The position numbers and the translations under genes are program-made. DNA of 51,810 nt from Corallochytrium limacisporum (Eukaryota; Opisthokonta). Within the stretch, counting starts at the first letter, position 1. Every line of letters starts with the position of its first letter. Where the stretch lies: assembly GCA_002811645.1 (NCBI GenBank), contig PDIP01000034.1:35116-86925 (forward strand), in the 5' to 3' direction. Under the pieces are notes generated by a model. That model was not told the origin of the DNA. It made no database searches and saw nothing but the letters and a program-made list of their open reading frames with translations. Below are positions 1 through 9,965 of the stretch, piece after piece.

Positions 1-381
1 GGGGGCCGATGATCTCCATACTTTTAGAACTGAATCTTCCCCTTTCCTACGCGTCCAACACCGCTCTCCCCCGGGGGGGGGGTGCCCTTGCAACGCCCGG
101 AAATAAACTGAAAAACTTTACCCTCTGGCTCGCCGCGGGGTCGCGGTGTTTCGGTGCGCGTAGGAAACACAAGGCTGCCCCGAAGATTGGGAGCCAGAGA
201 GACAGCAGCACATGGATAGGTCCCCTGATTTCACTGATACTTGGAGCCAGTATGTTATTCACTGTGTATGATTAGTGCGAATTTGTAATGTAGAAGTTCT
301 TTTGGGTCGGACCGAGCACGATGTGTACGCGCCCGGGGCAAGTTTTGCAGCGGGCCCGGGGGTGAGTAGAGGGCCCCGCCG

Positions 382-403
382 GGGGGGGGGGTCAGAGGAA
401 GAA

Positions 404-444
<41 letters not shown>

Positions 445-481
445 CACGAGCCAGGTGGAGGAGGGGTGGTGTGGTCCTTTC
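382..481 (+). repeat. ~100 bp direct repeat, left copy
   Basis: A poly-G tract is followed by TCAGAGGAAGAAAGGGA, a (GA)n tract, and a 46 bp non-repetitive tail beginning GGAGAGGGACACGAGCC and ending at 481. The same order recurs at 51711-51810. By eye the two copies differ only by one GA unit and by one G in the homopolymer. The tail is identical. Sequence to the left of the poly-G differs between copies (GCCCCGCC here, an A-rich run there), so this is a dispersed element or a shared contig edge rather than a long segmental duplication. Confidence 0.9.
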
Positions 482-621
482 CCGCTGCAGATAAAATGAT
501 CAATCTTTATACTCAGCGTACTGCACACTTTCTCTGAGGGGAGAGGGCTCGGTCAACATCTTGCAAAGTACCGCACGCCCCGTGGGGGAGGAGGACTCCA
601 CGCAGGACTTCCTCCTTTTCT

Positions 622-867
622 GTGAGTGAGTGAGTGACTGAGTGAGTGACTGAGTGACTGAGTGAGTGACTGAGTGAGTGAGTGACTGAGTGACTGAGTG
701 ACTGAGTGAGTGACTGAGTGACTGAGTGAGTGACTGAGTGAGTGACTGAGTGACTGAGTGACTGAGTGACTGAGTGACTGAGTGACTGAGTGACTGAGTG
801 ACTGAGTGAGTGACTGAGTGAGTGACTGAGTGAGTGACTGAGTGAGTGACTGAGTGAGTGACTGAGT
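622..867 (+). repeat. GTGA/CTGA tetranucleotide array
   Basis: About 246 bp is made only of the 4-bp units GTGA and CTGA in an irregular order, with no other unit and almost no point changes. On the minus strand it gives a spurious open frame of alternating Ser-His-Ser-Leu/Val-Thr-Gln-like residues. It lies in the non-coding spacer upstream of the large C2/C1 gene. A related CTCA array on the opposite strand occurs at 2309-2338. Confidence 0.95.
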
Positions 868-1015
868 CGGGGTGCTCCGGGGGCGGCTCTATCTCTCAGG
901 GGTTTTCTTTTAGTAAACTTTGTCCCCCCCTCCCCGGCCTCCTTTTTTGTTTTGCAGTGTTTTCTTCGGTTCATTCAGTACTCCTTGGGTGTGAACACTG
1001 CAACATATCATTTCG

Positions 1016-1018
<3 letters not shown>

Positions 1019-1058
<40 letters not shown>

Positions 1059-1062
1059 CTCT
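1019..1062 (+). repeat. (CT)n microsatellite
   Basis: A run of CT dinucleotides with a single CG interruption at about 1056. It is one of four long CT tracts in the first 2.5 kb, all with C/T on the plus strand. Confidence 0.95.
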
Positions 1063-1575
1063 TTGTGTCTTCGTTGTCCCTCGTCCTTTGGTCCTCACTT
1101 CGGTGCCTTGCAACCCCCAAAACCCCCAGGTCCCCTTCGTCCTTCTCCCCTGGCCCGGCCTCCCTAACCCAACCCAACCCCCCCCTCTCCACCCCAACTT
1201 CGCCGGCGGAGGCCGCCGATGTTTAAAAGGCCTCGCTCCATCTCGCTCCTCCGCGCCCACGATCTGACCCGTTTTCCTTTACTTCTATCTCTCTCACTCC
1301 CTCGTCTTTCACCACGGTGCCCAGGTGCCACCAGCTGAACGCAACGTGGTCACTACAACGCACGCAACACACACTCGGACGAACGGGTGAACCAGACCCA
1401 ATTGCTGCTGCGGCTGCGGCTGCCCCGGCTGTACTGCCCGCTGCGACATGCAATGAGCATGCAAGGACATGTATTTGCTCAATCATATTGAGAGTGACAC
1501 CGTCCACTTGCCCTTGCAGCGGGGGTGCAGCGCCTAGAACTTGGCACTACTGGATACCAGCGATTCAGCTGCGGA

Positions 1576-1578
<3 letters not shown>

Positions 1579-1632
<54 letters not shown>
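1579..1632 (+). repeat. (CT)n microsatellite
   Basis: An uninterrupted CT tract of about 54 bp followed by a T-rich stretch. It lies in the spacer, and the frames through it are low-complexity artefacts. Confidence 0.95.
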
Positions 1633-1635
<3 letters not shown>

Positions 1636-2197
1636 CTTCCAATTCCCCAGGCATCGCCGCCCCTGGTACGCGCGCAGCAGCTAACAACCGAACAAAAAAA
1701 AGAGGAAAAGAAAAACTGCGCGGACCAGAGCACACCCAAGAAAAAGTAACGAAGACGAAATATGGAAAGAAAAAAAGGAAAAAGAAGAGAGACCCCTGTC
1801 CTCCCTCCCTCCCCGGGAGAAGGACACGACTCTTCCTTCCTTTCTTTTTCTTTTTCTTTTGCAAACTTTTCCTCTTTTTTCTTTTTTTAAAAAGCCGTCA
1901 GTAACCCGACGGGGAGGGGAGGGGGGCCAGGTGCCTTTGCTTCTTCTCTTACGGTTGGACATTGGCTGTGTGCGGGTTTCGGTACATTCGTTCCATGTCC
2001 ACCTTCCCCTTTTTTTTCTTTTTTTTCTGCTTTCTTTATTGTATCCTTTGGTTCACGAGTCATTTATTTTCCTTGCTTTTATTGCTATTATTTTTGCCTC
2101 TGTGGAAGGGTTTCTGAATTTCCTCCTTTCTATTCCTTTCTTTTTGGATATTCTCCGTTCACTGTTTCAGTTTGCAAAAAAAATAAGTCTCCGTTTC

Positions 2198-2444
2198 CTC
2201 TCTCTCTCTCTCTGTCTCTCTCTCTGTTCGCTTTTTGTTCCCTGTTCTCTTTGTGTGTTTTGGGCCTGTGTGTGTGTATGCGTGTATTTCCACACACACA
2301 CACACACCCTCACTCACTCACTCACTCACTCACTCACTAACCACCCGCCCTCCCCTCCTCCTTCTGCGATGGGTGTGCTTGTTTGGGACCACGGTTGGAT
2401 TTCGGGTGGTAGGGATTTTTCTATTTTTCGTGGCGTGGTTCATT

Positions 2445-2488
<44 letters not shown>

Positions 2489-2490
2489 TG
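2198..2490 (+). repeat. Cluster of (CT)n, (CA)n, (CTCA)n and (GT)n tracts
   Basis: Four simple-repeat blocks lie within 300 bp: CT with one G interruption (2198-2226), CA (2291-2307) running into a CTCA/CACT array (2309-2338), then CT (2445-2470) joined directly to GT (2471-2490). The CA block and the GT block are complementary and about 165 bp apart, so the strand could fold on itself. This is the last repeat-rich stretch before the gene at 2929. Confidence 0.92.
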
Positions 2491-2928
2491 CGAGACGTAG
2501 GGAAGAAGACGGGCGATGTTAGTGCGGTTGTGTGGTGATGATGGGTGTACGTGATTGGCAGTTGTGGAACGACCATGACCATAAATGTGTTTGTAGTTTG
2601 GAACGTGTCAAAGAGAACATACCAGGTTATTTGAGGGCCCGCCTAATGTCCGGGTGGAGAATTTGGGTGACTTTAAGAGATCTCTTATGAACGGTCATCG
2701 CTTTTGCAGCGGAGCACATTGTAGCTTGTGCGTACCTTACTTGGATTAGAGTGCTAGATCTTCCCAATTTAGAAAAGTTTATCCAAAGCGGTAGGTTCGA
2801 AAGTAAATTGAGATACAGGGCGGAACAATGTTCATGGGCAATATTGGGTAAAGCAACAACAGGGCAAAATCCTTGTAGAGAACATCGGGCTTCCCTGACC
2901 ATACATAAGTTCTAAAACAGATAAGAAC

Positions 2929-5900
2929 ATGGACCCGTACCATCATCCCGAAGTGTCGGAGGATGATGCTTCCCCGTCTCGGTCAAATAGTTCACCTTCC
3001 CATGCGGTCGCGATCAAAGTTTCCGACCACAGTCAACAGCAAAGCCCAGGCGGAGGCAAGAGCCTGGCCTTCTCAGAAACGGACCTGCGCGGCACCTCGC
3101 CGACTTCGGTCGTTGAGGACCATGAGAACACCCCACTGAAGCGCCACTACAGTCAGCCACTAGGCGCCACGCTCGTCGCCAGCACCGACCGGTCGAAATT
3201 GAAAAAGAAAAAGAACCAGAGTTGGTTCGGCAAGCTCTTCGGCGGTGCTCGCTCGCGAAAGGCGTCGGACAGGAGTGACATGTCGGGGGAGAGTGTCGGA
3301 GCGGGACCGGATATGATGGCACCCCGTCGCAGTAGTGCGGACTCTGCCACCCTGCGTGAGGCTTTCCCGCGTACGAACCATGACGAGAAAATCCGCAAGC
3401 AGCGGTCCCACCAACCGCAGGGTCGCCTCAGTGGCGAAGGCGGTGGCGGTCAGGGCAGCGTCGAGGGCGACAGTTCCGGGTTGCTCAGTGCGCAGGAGAT
3501 GTCTCAGATTATTGACACCTATGGGTCACCGACTGGGCGCTCCGGCTTTGCCGGAGGGCAAGGCTCAGGGGGAGTCATGTACGGAAAGATAGGTTTTCTG
3601 CACATTTCCATCATTGGCGCGCGTAACTTGCTCGTGCCAGGACCAGGCGGATCAATTATGACGCGCCGTGAAGCAGAGCGGAGTGATGCGACTATGAGTG
3701 TGGGCCTGTACTGCAGGCAGTTGGTGGCCCACGAAGTTGCATCACAACTTTCCGTCGACGACTCGCAGCGGGACTCGAAGGTCTCCCTCGGAAGTAGCGG
3801 CCGCGGCAGTGGCGTGGGATTGCAAGGAAAGGGCGCCGAGCGTCTGCCGCAGAGGGCAGCTGGAGGCAGAGTGCTGCAATCATCTACAAATTGGGTCACG
3901 GCCAGTGACCGGCCCGTGTGGGACGAGAAGGAACGCATTATGGCCAATACGCAAGATGTGGTGGAGCTTGTCGTGTGCATGCACTACGGCGACGACATGG
4001 ACGAATCCGATGACATCATGCCTGGTCACTTGTCGCGGGGATCATCACCGGAGCAGGGCACGATTGACGACTTGCGGAATTCCCGGGATGGGCGACACGT
4101 GCCAATCTCCGACTCAGAGAGCGACAGCGATGATGACAGCTTGGACAACGGCCTAATGATGCCGGACAAAAAGGGTGTGCCGCGGATGCCTTCCGCTGTG
4201 CCGGATGATCCGCGCGCTGGTGAGGTAATTGGTCGTACCCGGTTTACCATTGGCCTCAAGTGCCGTCCAGGCCTGGAGGTCCGCGGATGGCTGCCACTGA
4301 CACCACAGGGTGCTGTGCTCGTGGTGCTGCGGTTCGAACCATTCACACCGTCACAGATCAATGATCTCTTCTCGCTAAAGGAAATTGGACCGGCCAGTGA
4401 CATAAGCGACGCAGAGATCAGCGAGCGGAAAGTCAAACTGTCTCCGGCGAGAAGCAGTCCTTTACGTGCACAGTTCAGTCAGAACAACGATGACGGAGGG
4501 GGCGGGTCGAAAACGGGGTCCTACAAAGAGGACAGTACCTTGGACGAGCAAATGAAAAAGATGAAGAAGGGGTACGACGTCGGTGTATCGATGAGTGACC
4601 TTGCAGCCATGACCGGAGATCACATTATCCGTCCGGCTGCGGCTCCCATGAAACCTGTGACCTGCGATATCTGCAATCATTTAATTTGGTCATCTATGGT
4701 GCGCTGCCTGCGGTGCCAGGCCATGGCCCATCGTAAGTGTGTGGAACGCCGGCCGGAAGGCCTCAGTCCATGCAGCGCGGGTCCGACGCCGTCCATTTTC
4801 GGCGGCAAGTCACCGTCCTCCGGGACTCAGAGTAAGACCTCGCGTGGGGCCAAGAGTTCGAAGGTTGGATCGTCACTGCGGCTGCCCAAAGGACCCTTGG
4901 TGGGACCCAAGTCGCAGGATATCACCATCAACGTGATCAAGGCCGCCGAAGATTCGGACGCTGAGCATGAGCACTCGGCCCCCGTGACAGATGACATGGC
5001 AAAGGATGACATGGTGCTCCACAAGAAGAGCTCTAACAGGGCTGCAAAGGTATCCCAGCAGACAATGGGGGAACGGACTCGAAGTATGCGGTCATTCCCG
5101 AGTTCCGAAGATATTCCGCGTATTGATCGAGACATGGAAGAAGGCACCTTTGATGTCATCATTTCCAACATCAATGCTCGTCAGTTGAAGGAGATGCGCT
5201 TGTCTCGGGCTTCTGGAGTTAATCTGAGTGGGGAAAGCGACAAGCCTGCCATGGTGTCGCCCCTGTATGTCGTAATTTACTGGGCTGGTCAGTTGTTCCG
5301 GACAGGTCCGGCCACAGAGATCCGGCCCGGTGTGCTGGGGTGGCCACAGAATCGATTCCAGTTCGTCCACCGTGAGCGCGTGGATCGCTTGGCATCGCAA
5401 TCGCTTGTCGTGGAGCTCCACTCTGGCGATCGCACGGAGGAAGAACGCGGTGGCAAGGACAAGAAGGAAACCAAAGGATGGCTCAGTGGACTGTTCGGCG
5501 GCGGTGGCCAATCTTCGAATGAGCACACAGCAAGCAAAGATAGTCTACGCCAGTCTACGTACAGCAATTCTGCGCCTTCCGATCTGCGCAGCGCGCCGAC
5601 CGCGGACGACTTGATTGGCTTTGTCATCTTTGACCTGGCTTCAGTGCGGAAGGGGCCCATGCACTACGACTGGCGCTTGGTAAAGAATGACAAGTTCCAG
5701 GGTCGTATTTCTTTTGATTTGGTTATGGATCAGAATGTGGTAGTAACCTTCCGCTTCAAAGACGCTAGGTTCCACCTCACTTCCCAGGCAGCCGGTGCGG
5801 GTGAGGACCCCACCTTGACGCTGCCATCGCTCAAGTCTGCGCTCAAGGGCATTGGCGGTAGCAGTACGTCGCTGAATGAAATGGCCGCCGAGGCAGAGGC

Positions 5901-8900
5901 TAATGCGGCAGCTACCAAAAATAGCATCACTCTCCGCAGTGAAACATTCTACATGGACCCCGCCGAGGACGAGGAGCTTTCTCGCCCTTCATCTGGCCAT
6001 CGGAGGAATGCGGATATGAAGCTCGTGCATCCGTACTACTACACCCTCGACTACAATGGTGCGTTGCCCGTGAGCAAGGCCAGTACTGTGACTCTGTCAC
6101 CGACTTGGTCCACCACAAAGCAGATGGTCACTATTAGTGTGCGTTCGAGCGTGCGCGATCTCATCTCCACTGCCTTGCGTGTGACACTGTGGCGCCTACC
6201 CCCTCGGTACGTCAGCGCAGACACACCGGTGGACCAAATTCTTCGCTGGGCAAACTTGGACGCCACAGGCATTGCTGCAACTGGCTCAACTAATTCGGTA
6301 AACAGCGGGGACCGCGAGCATGGACCCAAGGGTGATGAAGTAGTGTGCAAGTGCTGGGTCTCTCTTTCGAAGTACCTGGACATTGGATCCAAGTTTGGCC
6401 AGGTGGAACGTGACCTTGCGATTGAGAGGCGCAACATTAACGAACGTCTATTTCGCCACGGTCTGCAATGTGGACAGTTGCGTGGGCGAATGGAGGTAGA
6501 GGGGCTGCCGAGCGTTGTGCCCATGATGGCTGGTGTGAGCAGCGAGACTGGTGTTACACCACATGCAATTATCCTCAATGTTGACGATCCGACACTGAGT
6601 GATGCGTCTGCGTCAAACACCGGCGCGAATTCGCACATGTCTCTCACAAAGGCCCAGCAACGAGCTCTGCCCAAAGAACTGCGCAACTTGGAGAAGGACT
6701 ATGAAGAGCTCGTGAAACGGCATCACCGGCCGACCGCCAAGTTGGCCACGCCCAAGGCGACTGGCGGAGCTTTTGTCAAGCGATCCGATTTGGGCTCCAA
6801 AACTCAATCGCCGTTCTACTCGCACCAGGCCAGTACCACTACTCCGGTAAGCAATGAGCAGGTGCACGATATTCTGAATCGCATCCTGTCCACGCTGCAG
6901 GCGAGCGCAAAGCGCAGTCTGCGAACCTTTGTATACCAGGACCACGCTGGACTGAACTATGCACGCAGATTGTACCTGAATCTTTGGGATTTGCTCATTT
7001 CTTACGCCGACAGTGCTGCTTACACGGATCGTCGACGTTACTTCCAGATCATTACGGCAGTGACCCGTCGGTCCGAACTGACAAACGAACTTCCGGCCTG
7101 GAGTAGCAATCCGGAGGGTCTGCTTACAAAGCCCGCGGATGTCATGTTTGTGCAGTGTCTGCGTGTAGTGCTGAATAAGACGGTGAACTATATTCTGGTC
7201 AAGATGGGCAAGCATGCCGGCTCCTACGATGCCCTTCGGGACTTTTCCACCACCATCTTTGTGTACGCGTTTCTCTACCAGCCGTGGTTGCGTAAGTGCT
7301 TCTGCGAGGAACTCCTCAGCGATCAAGAGCGTTATAAACGCATCATTCGTGAGTGGGTGAGTGCGGAATGGGACATTAATGATTGCAGAAGATGGATGAC
7401 ACCCCAGGCAACGGAGACACATGGTGCGAGCATGGCAATGTTTTCGTCGATCGACATGAAAGATCTCATTGACCGCGCACCGGCCAAGACGAAGAAAGGT
7501 CTGGGCGCCCTGGATCATCTCACATCAGGCCTGAATGAGGATGAAATTGTCTCCAAGATGCACGAGATTCTGCACCAGCGCCTCAGACACCGTGGTATCT
7601 TCTTCTTTGGCTTTGTGCAGCAGCTAATGAAGCTAGTCGGCAGCAGCGCGGATGCGAAAGGCGTTGACTATTCGTGGCACCATCTGGCTGGGTACCCACA
7701 GGTCCTTAAGGCAGCGCTGATGGAAATGCGCCGGCGCAAAGTGGAAGCGTACCCCGATGCTCTCATGGATACGGTGCGATCATTACAACGCGATGAGGAC
7801 ACGGTAAACACGCTTATGCACATAGTCGTGGGACGCAGTAGTGTCTACAATTTGCAGCAGGTATATGCCAGTCTGCAGTTCCTGGACGTAGTGTTGGAAG
7901 GCATTCGGCAGCGTGCCATGCGTCGGAACACCAACAATAATTTAATCCAATACGTGGCCGCGTCTGCGGCAGCCAAGGCACTGCGTCAGAACCAAAACTC
8001 GGAGTCCGAAGACGGCCGCGCGCGGTCCGATATTTCCCACAGTGAGGTCCAGCGAGCGGCGGAGGCGCTACAGATCCACCAGCGACCTACACGCGTCGGT
8101 CGCACTCGGTACGACTCGACGCGTTCTGAAGTGTATGACCCCTTGTCTGACATTGGTGGCACAAGCCCGGGCGGTGGAGGTTCTAGCAACGCTATGCTCG
8201 GTATGGGCATGCTCGCTGCCATTGAACAGCGCCGCCTAAATGACATGGCGGGCGGTGCAGTGATTGATGGCACGGCCGCTCTGGCTATGGCCCAGAAGGA
8301 GAGCTCTAGCATGTACTTCTCCGTCTCAGATGTTGTCATCATCAGTGCCTATTTGCCTGAGAAGTTTGATTATGACTTCCTGCTTCGGACGCTAACCATT
8401 TTGATTGATCAGGAACACGTCGAGATTATGGCCATGACCCTGCGCCTGATCTACTATAATCTTGACCTCATGGGCCCAAGCCGTGCCCCGCGATTGGTCG
8501 AGAGTCTCTTTGACGAGAATCGCTTCTACCGGTTCCTAATGCATTTTGATCTGCAGGTTCGTAAGGCCTTCATGCACGTCATGTTCTCAATGATTTATTA
8601 TGAGTTGTACCTTCAGGGTGTCCTAGCTGAACGGCGACGTGAGGTGCTCGGTGATGACTACGAAACGGTGTTGCACACGCAGATTTCTACTGGTGACGAC
8701 ACCTCCCTGCGACGCATGGTCAGCGTTGGCGGCGGCGCACGTGACGCTGGGGGCACCGCTGGCCGCAGCCTGAGCCGAAAGTCATCTGTTGCTTCAGTCC
8801 TCTCCGCTCGTGAGCCAAGCGCAGCAATCGGCATTCCTCGCTCGAATTCGGCACGCGAATCGCATGCTTCCGTGTCTGGGGCATCGCCGGTTGCGGCAAC

Positions 8901-9681
8901 CCTGGACGAGCGAAGCCGACAGCGTGCCGCATCGCAGCCTATGTCTGCGTCCGCACCCGGTGGTGGTCACGGCTTCCCAGCCTCCATGGAAGAGGGACCC
9001 GACGCACGCGCGTCTTCGTCCACTCTCGGGGTAAGGAGTGACTATGGTGGCTCTCTAACCATACAGAAAGACCCGCCTGAACGAGCGACGAGTCCGGATC
9101 TGATGCTCCCCGGCATCGCTGCCTTTGGAGAAATGGTCGAGGAACAGGACTTTGTCATGGACTGGCAGATGGTCAGCCGCGAGGAAGGAGTCGATGCAAA
9201 CATCGCATATTTTTCCCGAGTCGCAGCCATTTACGAGGAGCGACTCTCCTTTTTGCAGACGCTCGACATCGAAGAGTGTCGCAAGAAGACCCCGGCTGAA
9301 CTGGACGCCATGCTGCCATTTAGTCGGTACCTGCTCCCGTATGTGCGCTATACACAAGCGGAATTGCCTGTCATTCGCGAACGATTCGTATCATTGAATG
9401 GTGTGCTGCCTTTGCCGCCGGCGCTGATACAGCTCAAGAAGCAGCGGGCCGCGAAAGCCAGTAGCGGCGCTGTTGTGCATGCAGCTATCGACGAGCACCC
9501 GGACGAGGGCGACGCCAACGGCACCAAGACTACTGCCTCGAAGGACAAGCCCGCGGTGCCTGTTCCAGACGTTCTCCCTGCAGCCGGACAAAAGGGCATT
9601 CCTGGCGAAAGACCGCAGCTTGAGGTCCTCACTCAAGTCGATATGGTCGAGGATGTCGACGTCGAGAAATTGGGTGCCTGA
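2929..9681 (+). CDS. Large C2/C1-domain scaffold protein with a helical (DUF1765-like) region
   Basis: This is a 2250-residue single-exon protein with an ATG start. The N-terminus is Ser-rich and disordered with a Lys-rich patch near residue 92. Residues about 218-475 form a C2-like region split by a disordered insert. Residues about 565-612 have the HIIRP...C-x2-C...C-x2-C...H-x2-C spacing of a C1 zinc finger. Second and third C2-like beta regions lie near 737-945 and 1033-1150. Residues about 1308-1905 are helical and resemble, from memory, the fungal DUF1765/armadillo-like family. A Ser/Ala-rich linker and a conserved-looking tail follow. C2 plus C1 modules suggest lipid- or membrane-dependent scaffolding. 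The Munc13/UNC-13 family is an alternative for the layout, but I see no clear MUN motif. The gene is certain; the function is not known. Confidence 0.85.
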   Translation: MDPYHHPEVSEDDASPSRSNSSPSHAVAIKVSDHSQQQSPGGGKSLAFSETDLRGTSPTSVVEDHENTPLKRHYSQPLGATLVASTDRSKLKKKKNQSWFGKLFGGARSRKASDRSDMSGESVGAGPDMMAPRRSSADSATLREAFPRTNHDEKIRKQRSHQPQGRLSGEGGGGQGSVEGDSSGLLSAQEMSQIIDTYGSPTGRSGFAGGQGSGGVMYGKIGFLHISIIGARNLLVPGPGGSIMTRREAERSDATMSVGLYCRQLVAHEVASQLSVDDSQRDSKVSLGSSGRGSGVGLQGKGAERLPQRAAGGRVLQSSTNWVTASDRPVWDEKERIMANTQDVVELVVCMHYGDDMDESDDIMPGHLSRGSSPEQGTIDDLRNSRDGRHVPISDSESDSDDDSLDNGLMMPDKKGVPRMPSAVPDDPRAGEVIGRTRFTIGLKCRPGLEVRGWLPLTPQGAVLVVLRFEPFTPSQINDLFSLKEIGPASDISDAEISERKVKLSPARSSPLRAQFSQNNDDGGGGSKTGSYKEDSTLDEQMKKMKKGYDVGVSMSDLAAMTGDHIIRPAAAPMKPVTCDICNHLIWSSMVRCLRCQAMAHRKCVERRPEGLSPCSAGPTPSIFGGKSPSSGTQSKTSRGAKSSKVGSSLRLPKGPLVGPKSQDITINVIKAAEDSDAEHEHSAPVTDDMAKDDMVLHKKSSNRAAKVSQQTMGERTRSMRSFPSSEDIPRIDRDMEEGTFDVIISNINARQLKEMRLSRASGVNLSGESDKPAMVSPLYVVIYWAGQLFRTGPATEIRPGVLGWPQNRFQFVHRERVDRLASQSLVVELHSGDRTEEERGGKDKKETKGWLSGLFGGGGQSSNEHTASKDSLRQSTYSNSAPSDLRSAPTADDLIGFVIFDLASVRKGPMHYDWRLVKNDKFQGRISFDLVMDQNVVVTFRFKDARFHLTSQAAGAGEDPTLTLPSLKSALKGIGGSSTSLNEMAAEAEANAAATKNSITLRSETFYMDPAEDEELSRPSSGHRRNADMKLVHPYYYTLDYNGALPVSKASTVTLSPTWSTTKQMVTISVRSSVRDLISTALRVTLWRLPPRYVSADTPVDQILRWANLDATGIAATGSTNSVNSGDREHGPKGDEVVCKCWVSLSKYLDIGSKFGQVERDLAIERRNINERLFRHGLQCGQLRGRMEVEGLPSVVPMMAGVSSETGVTPHAIILNVDDPTLSDASASNTGANSHMSLTKAQQRALPKELRNLEKDYEELVKRHHRPTAKLATPKATGGAFVKRSDLGSKTQSPFYSHQASTTTPVSNEQVHDILNRILSTLQASAKRSLRTFVYQDHAGLNYARRLYLNLWDLLISYADSAAYTDRRRYFQIITAVTRRSELTNELPAWSSNPEGLLTKPADVMFVQCLRVVLNKTVNYILVKMGKHAGSYDALRDFSTTIFVYAFLYQPWLRKCFCEELLSDQERYKRIIREWVSAEWDINDCRRWMTPQATETHGASMAMFSSIDMKDLIDRAPAKTKKGLGALDHLTSGLNEDEIVSKMHEILHQRLRHRGIFFFGFVQQLMKLVGSSADAKGVDYSWHHLAGYPQVLKAALMEMRRRKVEAYPDALMDTVRSLQRDEDTVNTLMHIVVGRSSVYNLQQVYASLQFLDVVLEGIRQRAMRRNTNNNLIQYVAASAAAKALRQNQNSESEDGRARSDISHSEVQRAAEALQIHQRPTRVGRTRYDSTRSEVYDPLSDIGGTSPGGGGSSNAMLGMGMLAAIEQRRLNDMAGGAVIDGTAALAMAQKESSSMYFSVSDVVIISAYLPEKFDYDFLLRTLTILIDQEHVEIMAMTLRLIYYNLDLMGPSRAPRLVESLFDENRFYRFLMHFDLQVRKAFMHVMFSMIYYELYLQGVLAERRREVLGDDYETVLHTQISTGDDTSLRRMVSVGGGARDAGGTAGRSLSRKSSVASVLSAREPSAAIGIPRSNSARESHASVSGASPVAATLDERSRQRAASQPMSASAPGGGHGFPASMEEGPDARASSSTLGVRSDYGGSLTIQKDPPERATSPDLMLPGIAAFGEMVEEQDFVMDWQMVSREEGVDANIAYFSRVAAIYEERLSFLQTLDIEECRKKTPAELDAMLPFSRYLLPYVRYTQAELPVIRERFVSLNGVLPLPPALIQLKKQRAAKASSGAVVHAAIDEHPDEGDANGTKTTASKDKPAVPVPDVLPAAGQKGIPGERPQLEVLTQVDMVEDVDVEKLGA

Positions 9682-9965
9682 CCCCGGCTCCAGGAAGCAG
9701 AGGACAACTTCCTCACTTCCAAGACGTTTCTACTTCACTCTCGCAGTACCCGGAAAGAATACACGAAACATTCATTATCCATCATGCCTTTTTCCACAGT
9801 CGCATTTCGGTTTGAGCGGTCCACATTTTGCTGTTCGCATGATAGCTATAGAAATTGTAATGATTTAGTTCTGAATGAAGCTACACGTGACGACTACTTG
9901 TGACTTAGCAAGGTTGCCTCTTTTGAAAAAAGTCCAACTCGAAATAATCAGATCTCAGTTCACAG

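Larger units (their letters stand above)
1..2928. other. Gene-free, simple-repeat-rich spacer
   Basis: No open frame here looks protein-like, because all of them run through microsatellites or homopolymer-rich sequence. The spacer holds C5G10 at 68-82, the left copy of the 100 bp repeat, the tetranucleotide array and four CT blocks. From about 2510 to 2928 the sequence is ordinary AT-balanced DNA and presumably carries the promoter and 5' leader of the gene at 2929. A 12-mer, TAAGTTCTAAAA, ends 11 bp before that ATG and recurs upstream of the UROD gene. Confidence 0.7.

Noticed and set aside
513-974. 153-residue minus-strand open frame rich in Ser-His-Leu-Val-Thr-Gln
   Set aside because: It is the translation of the GTGA/CTGA array, which is open in several frames, and has no codon-level sign of selection.
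2627-2902. 91-residue minus-strand frame with an ATG just 26 bp from the C2/C1 gene start
   Set aside because: There is no room for two promoters, the content is unrecognisable, and the length is expected by chance.
6613-7518. 301-residue frame antisense to the C2/C1 gene, and similar antisense frames in CCT5 and NFS1
   Set aside because: They are shadows of the real coding strand, with no independent motif or spacing for expression.
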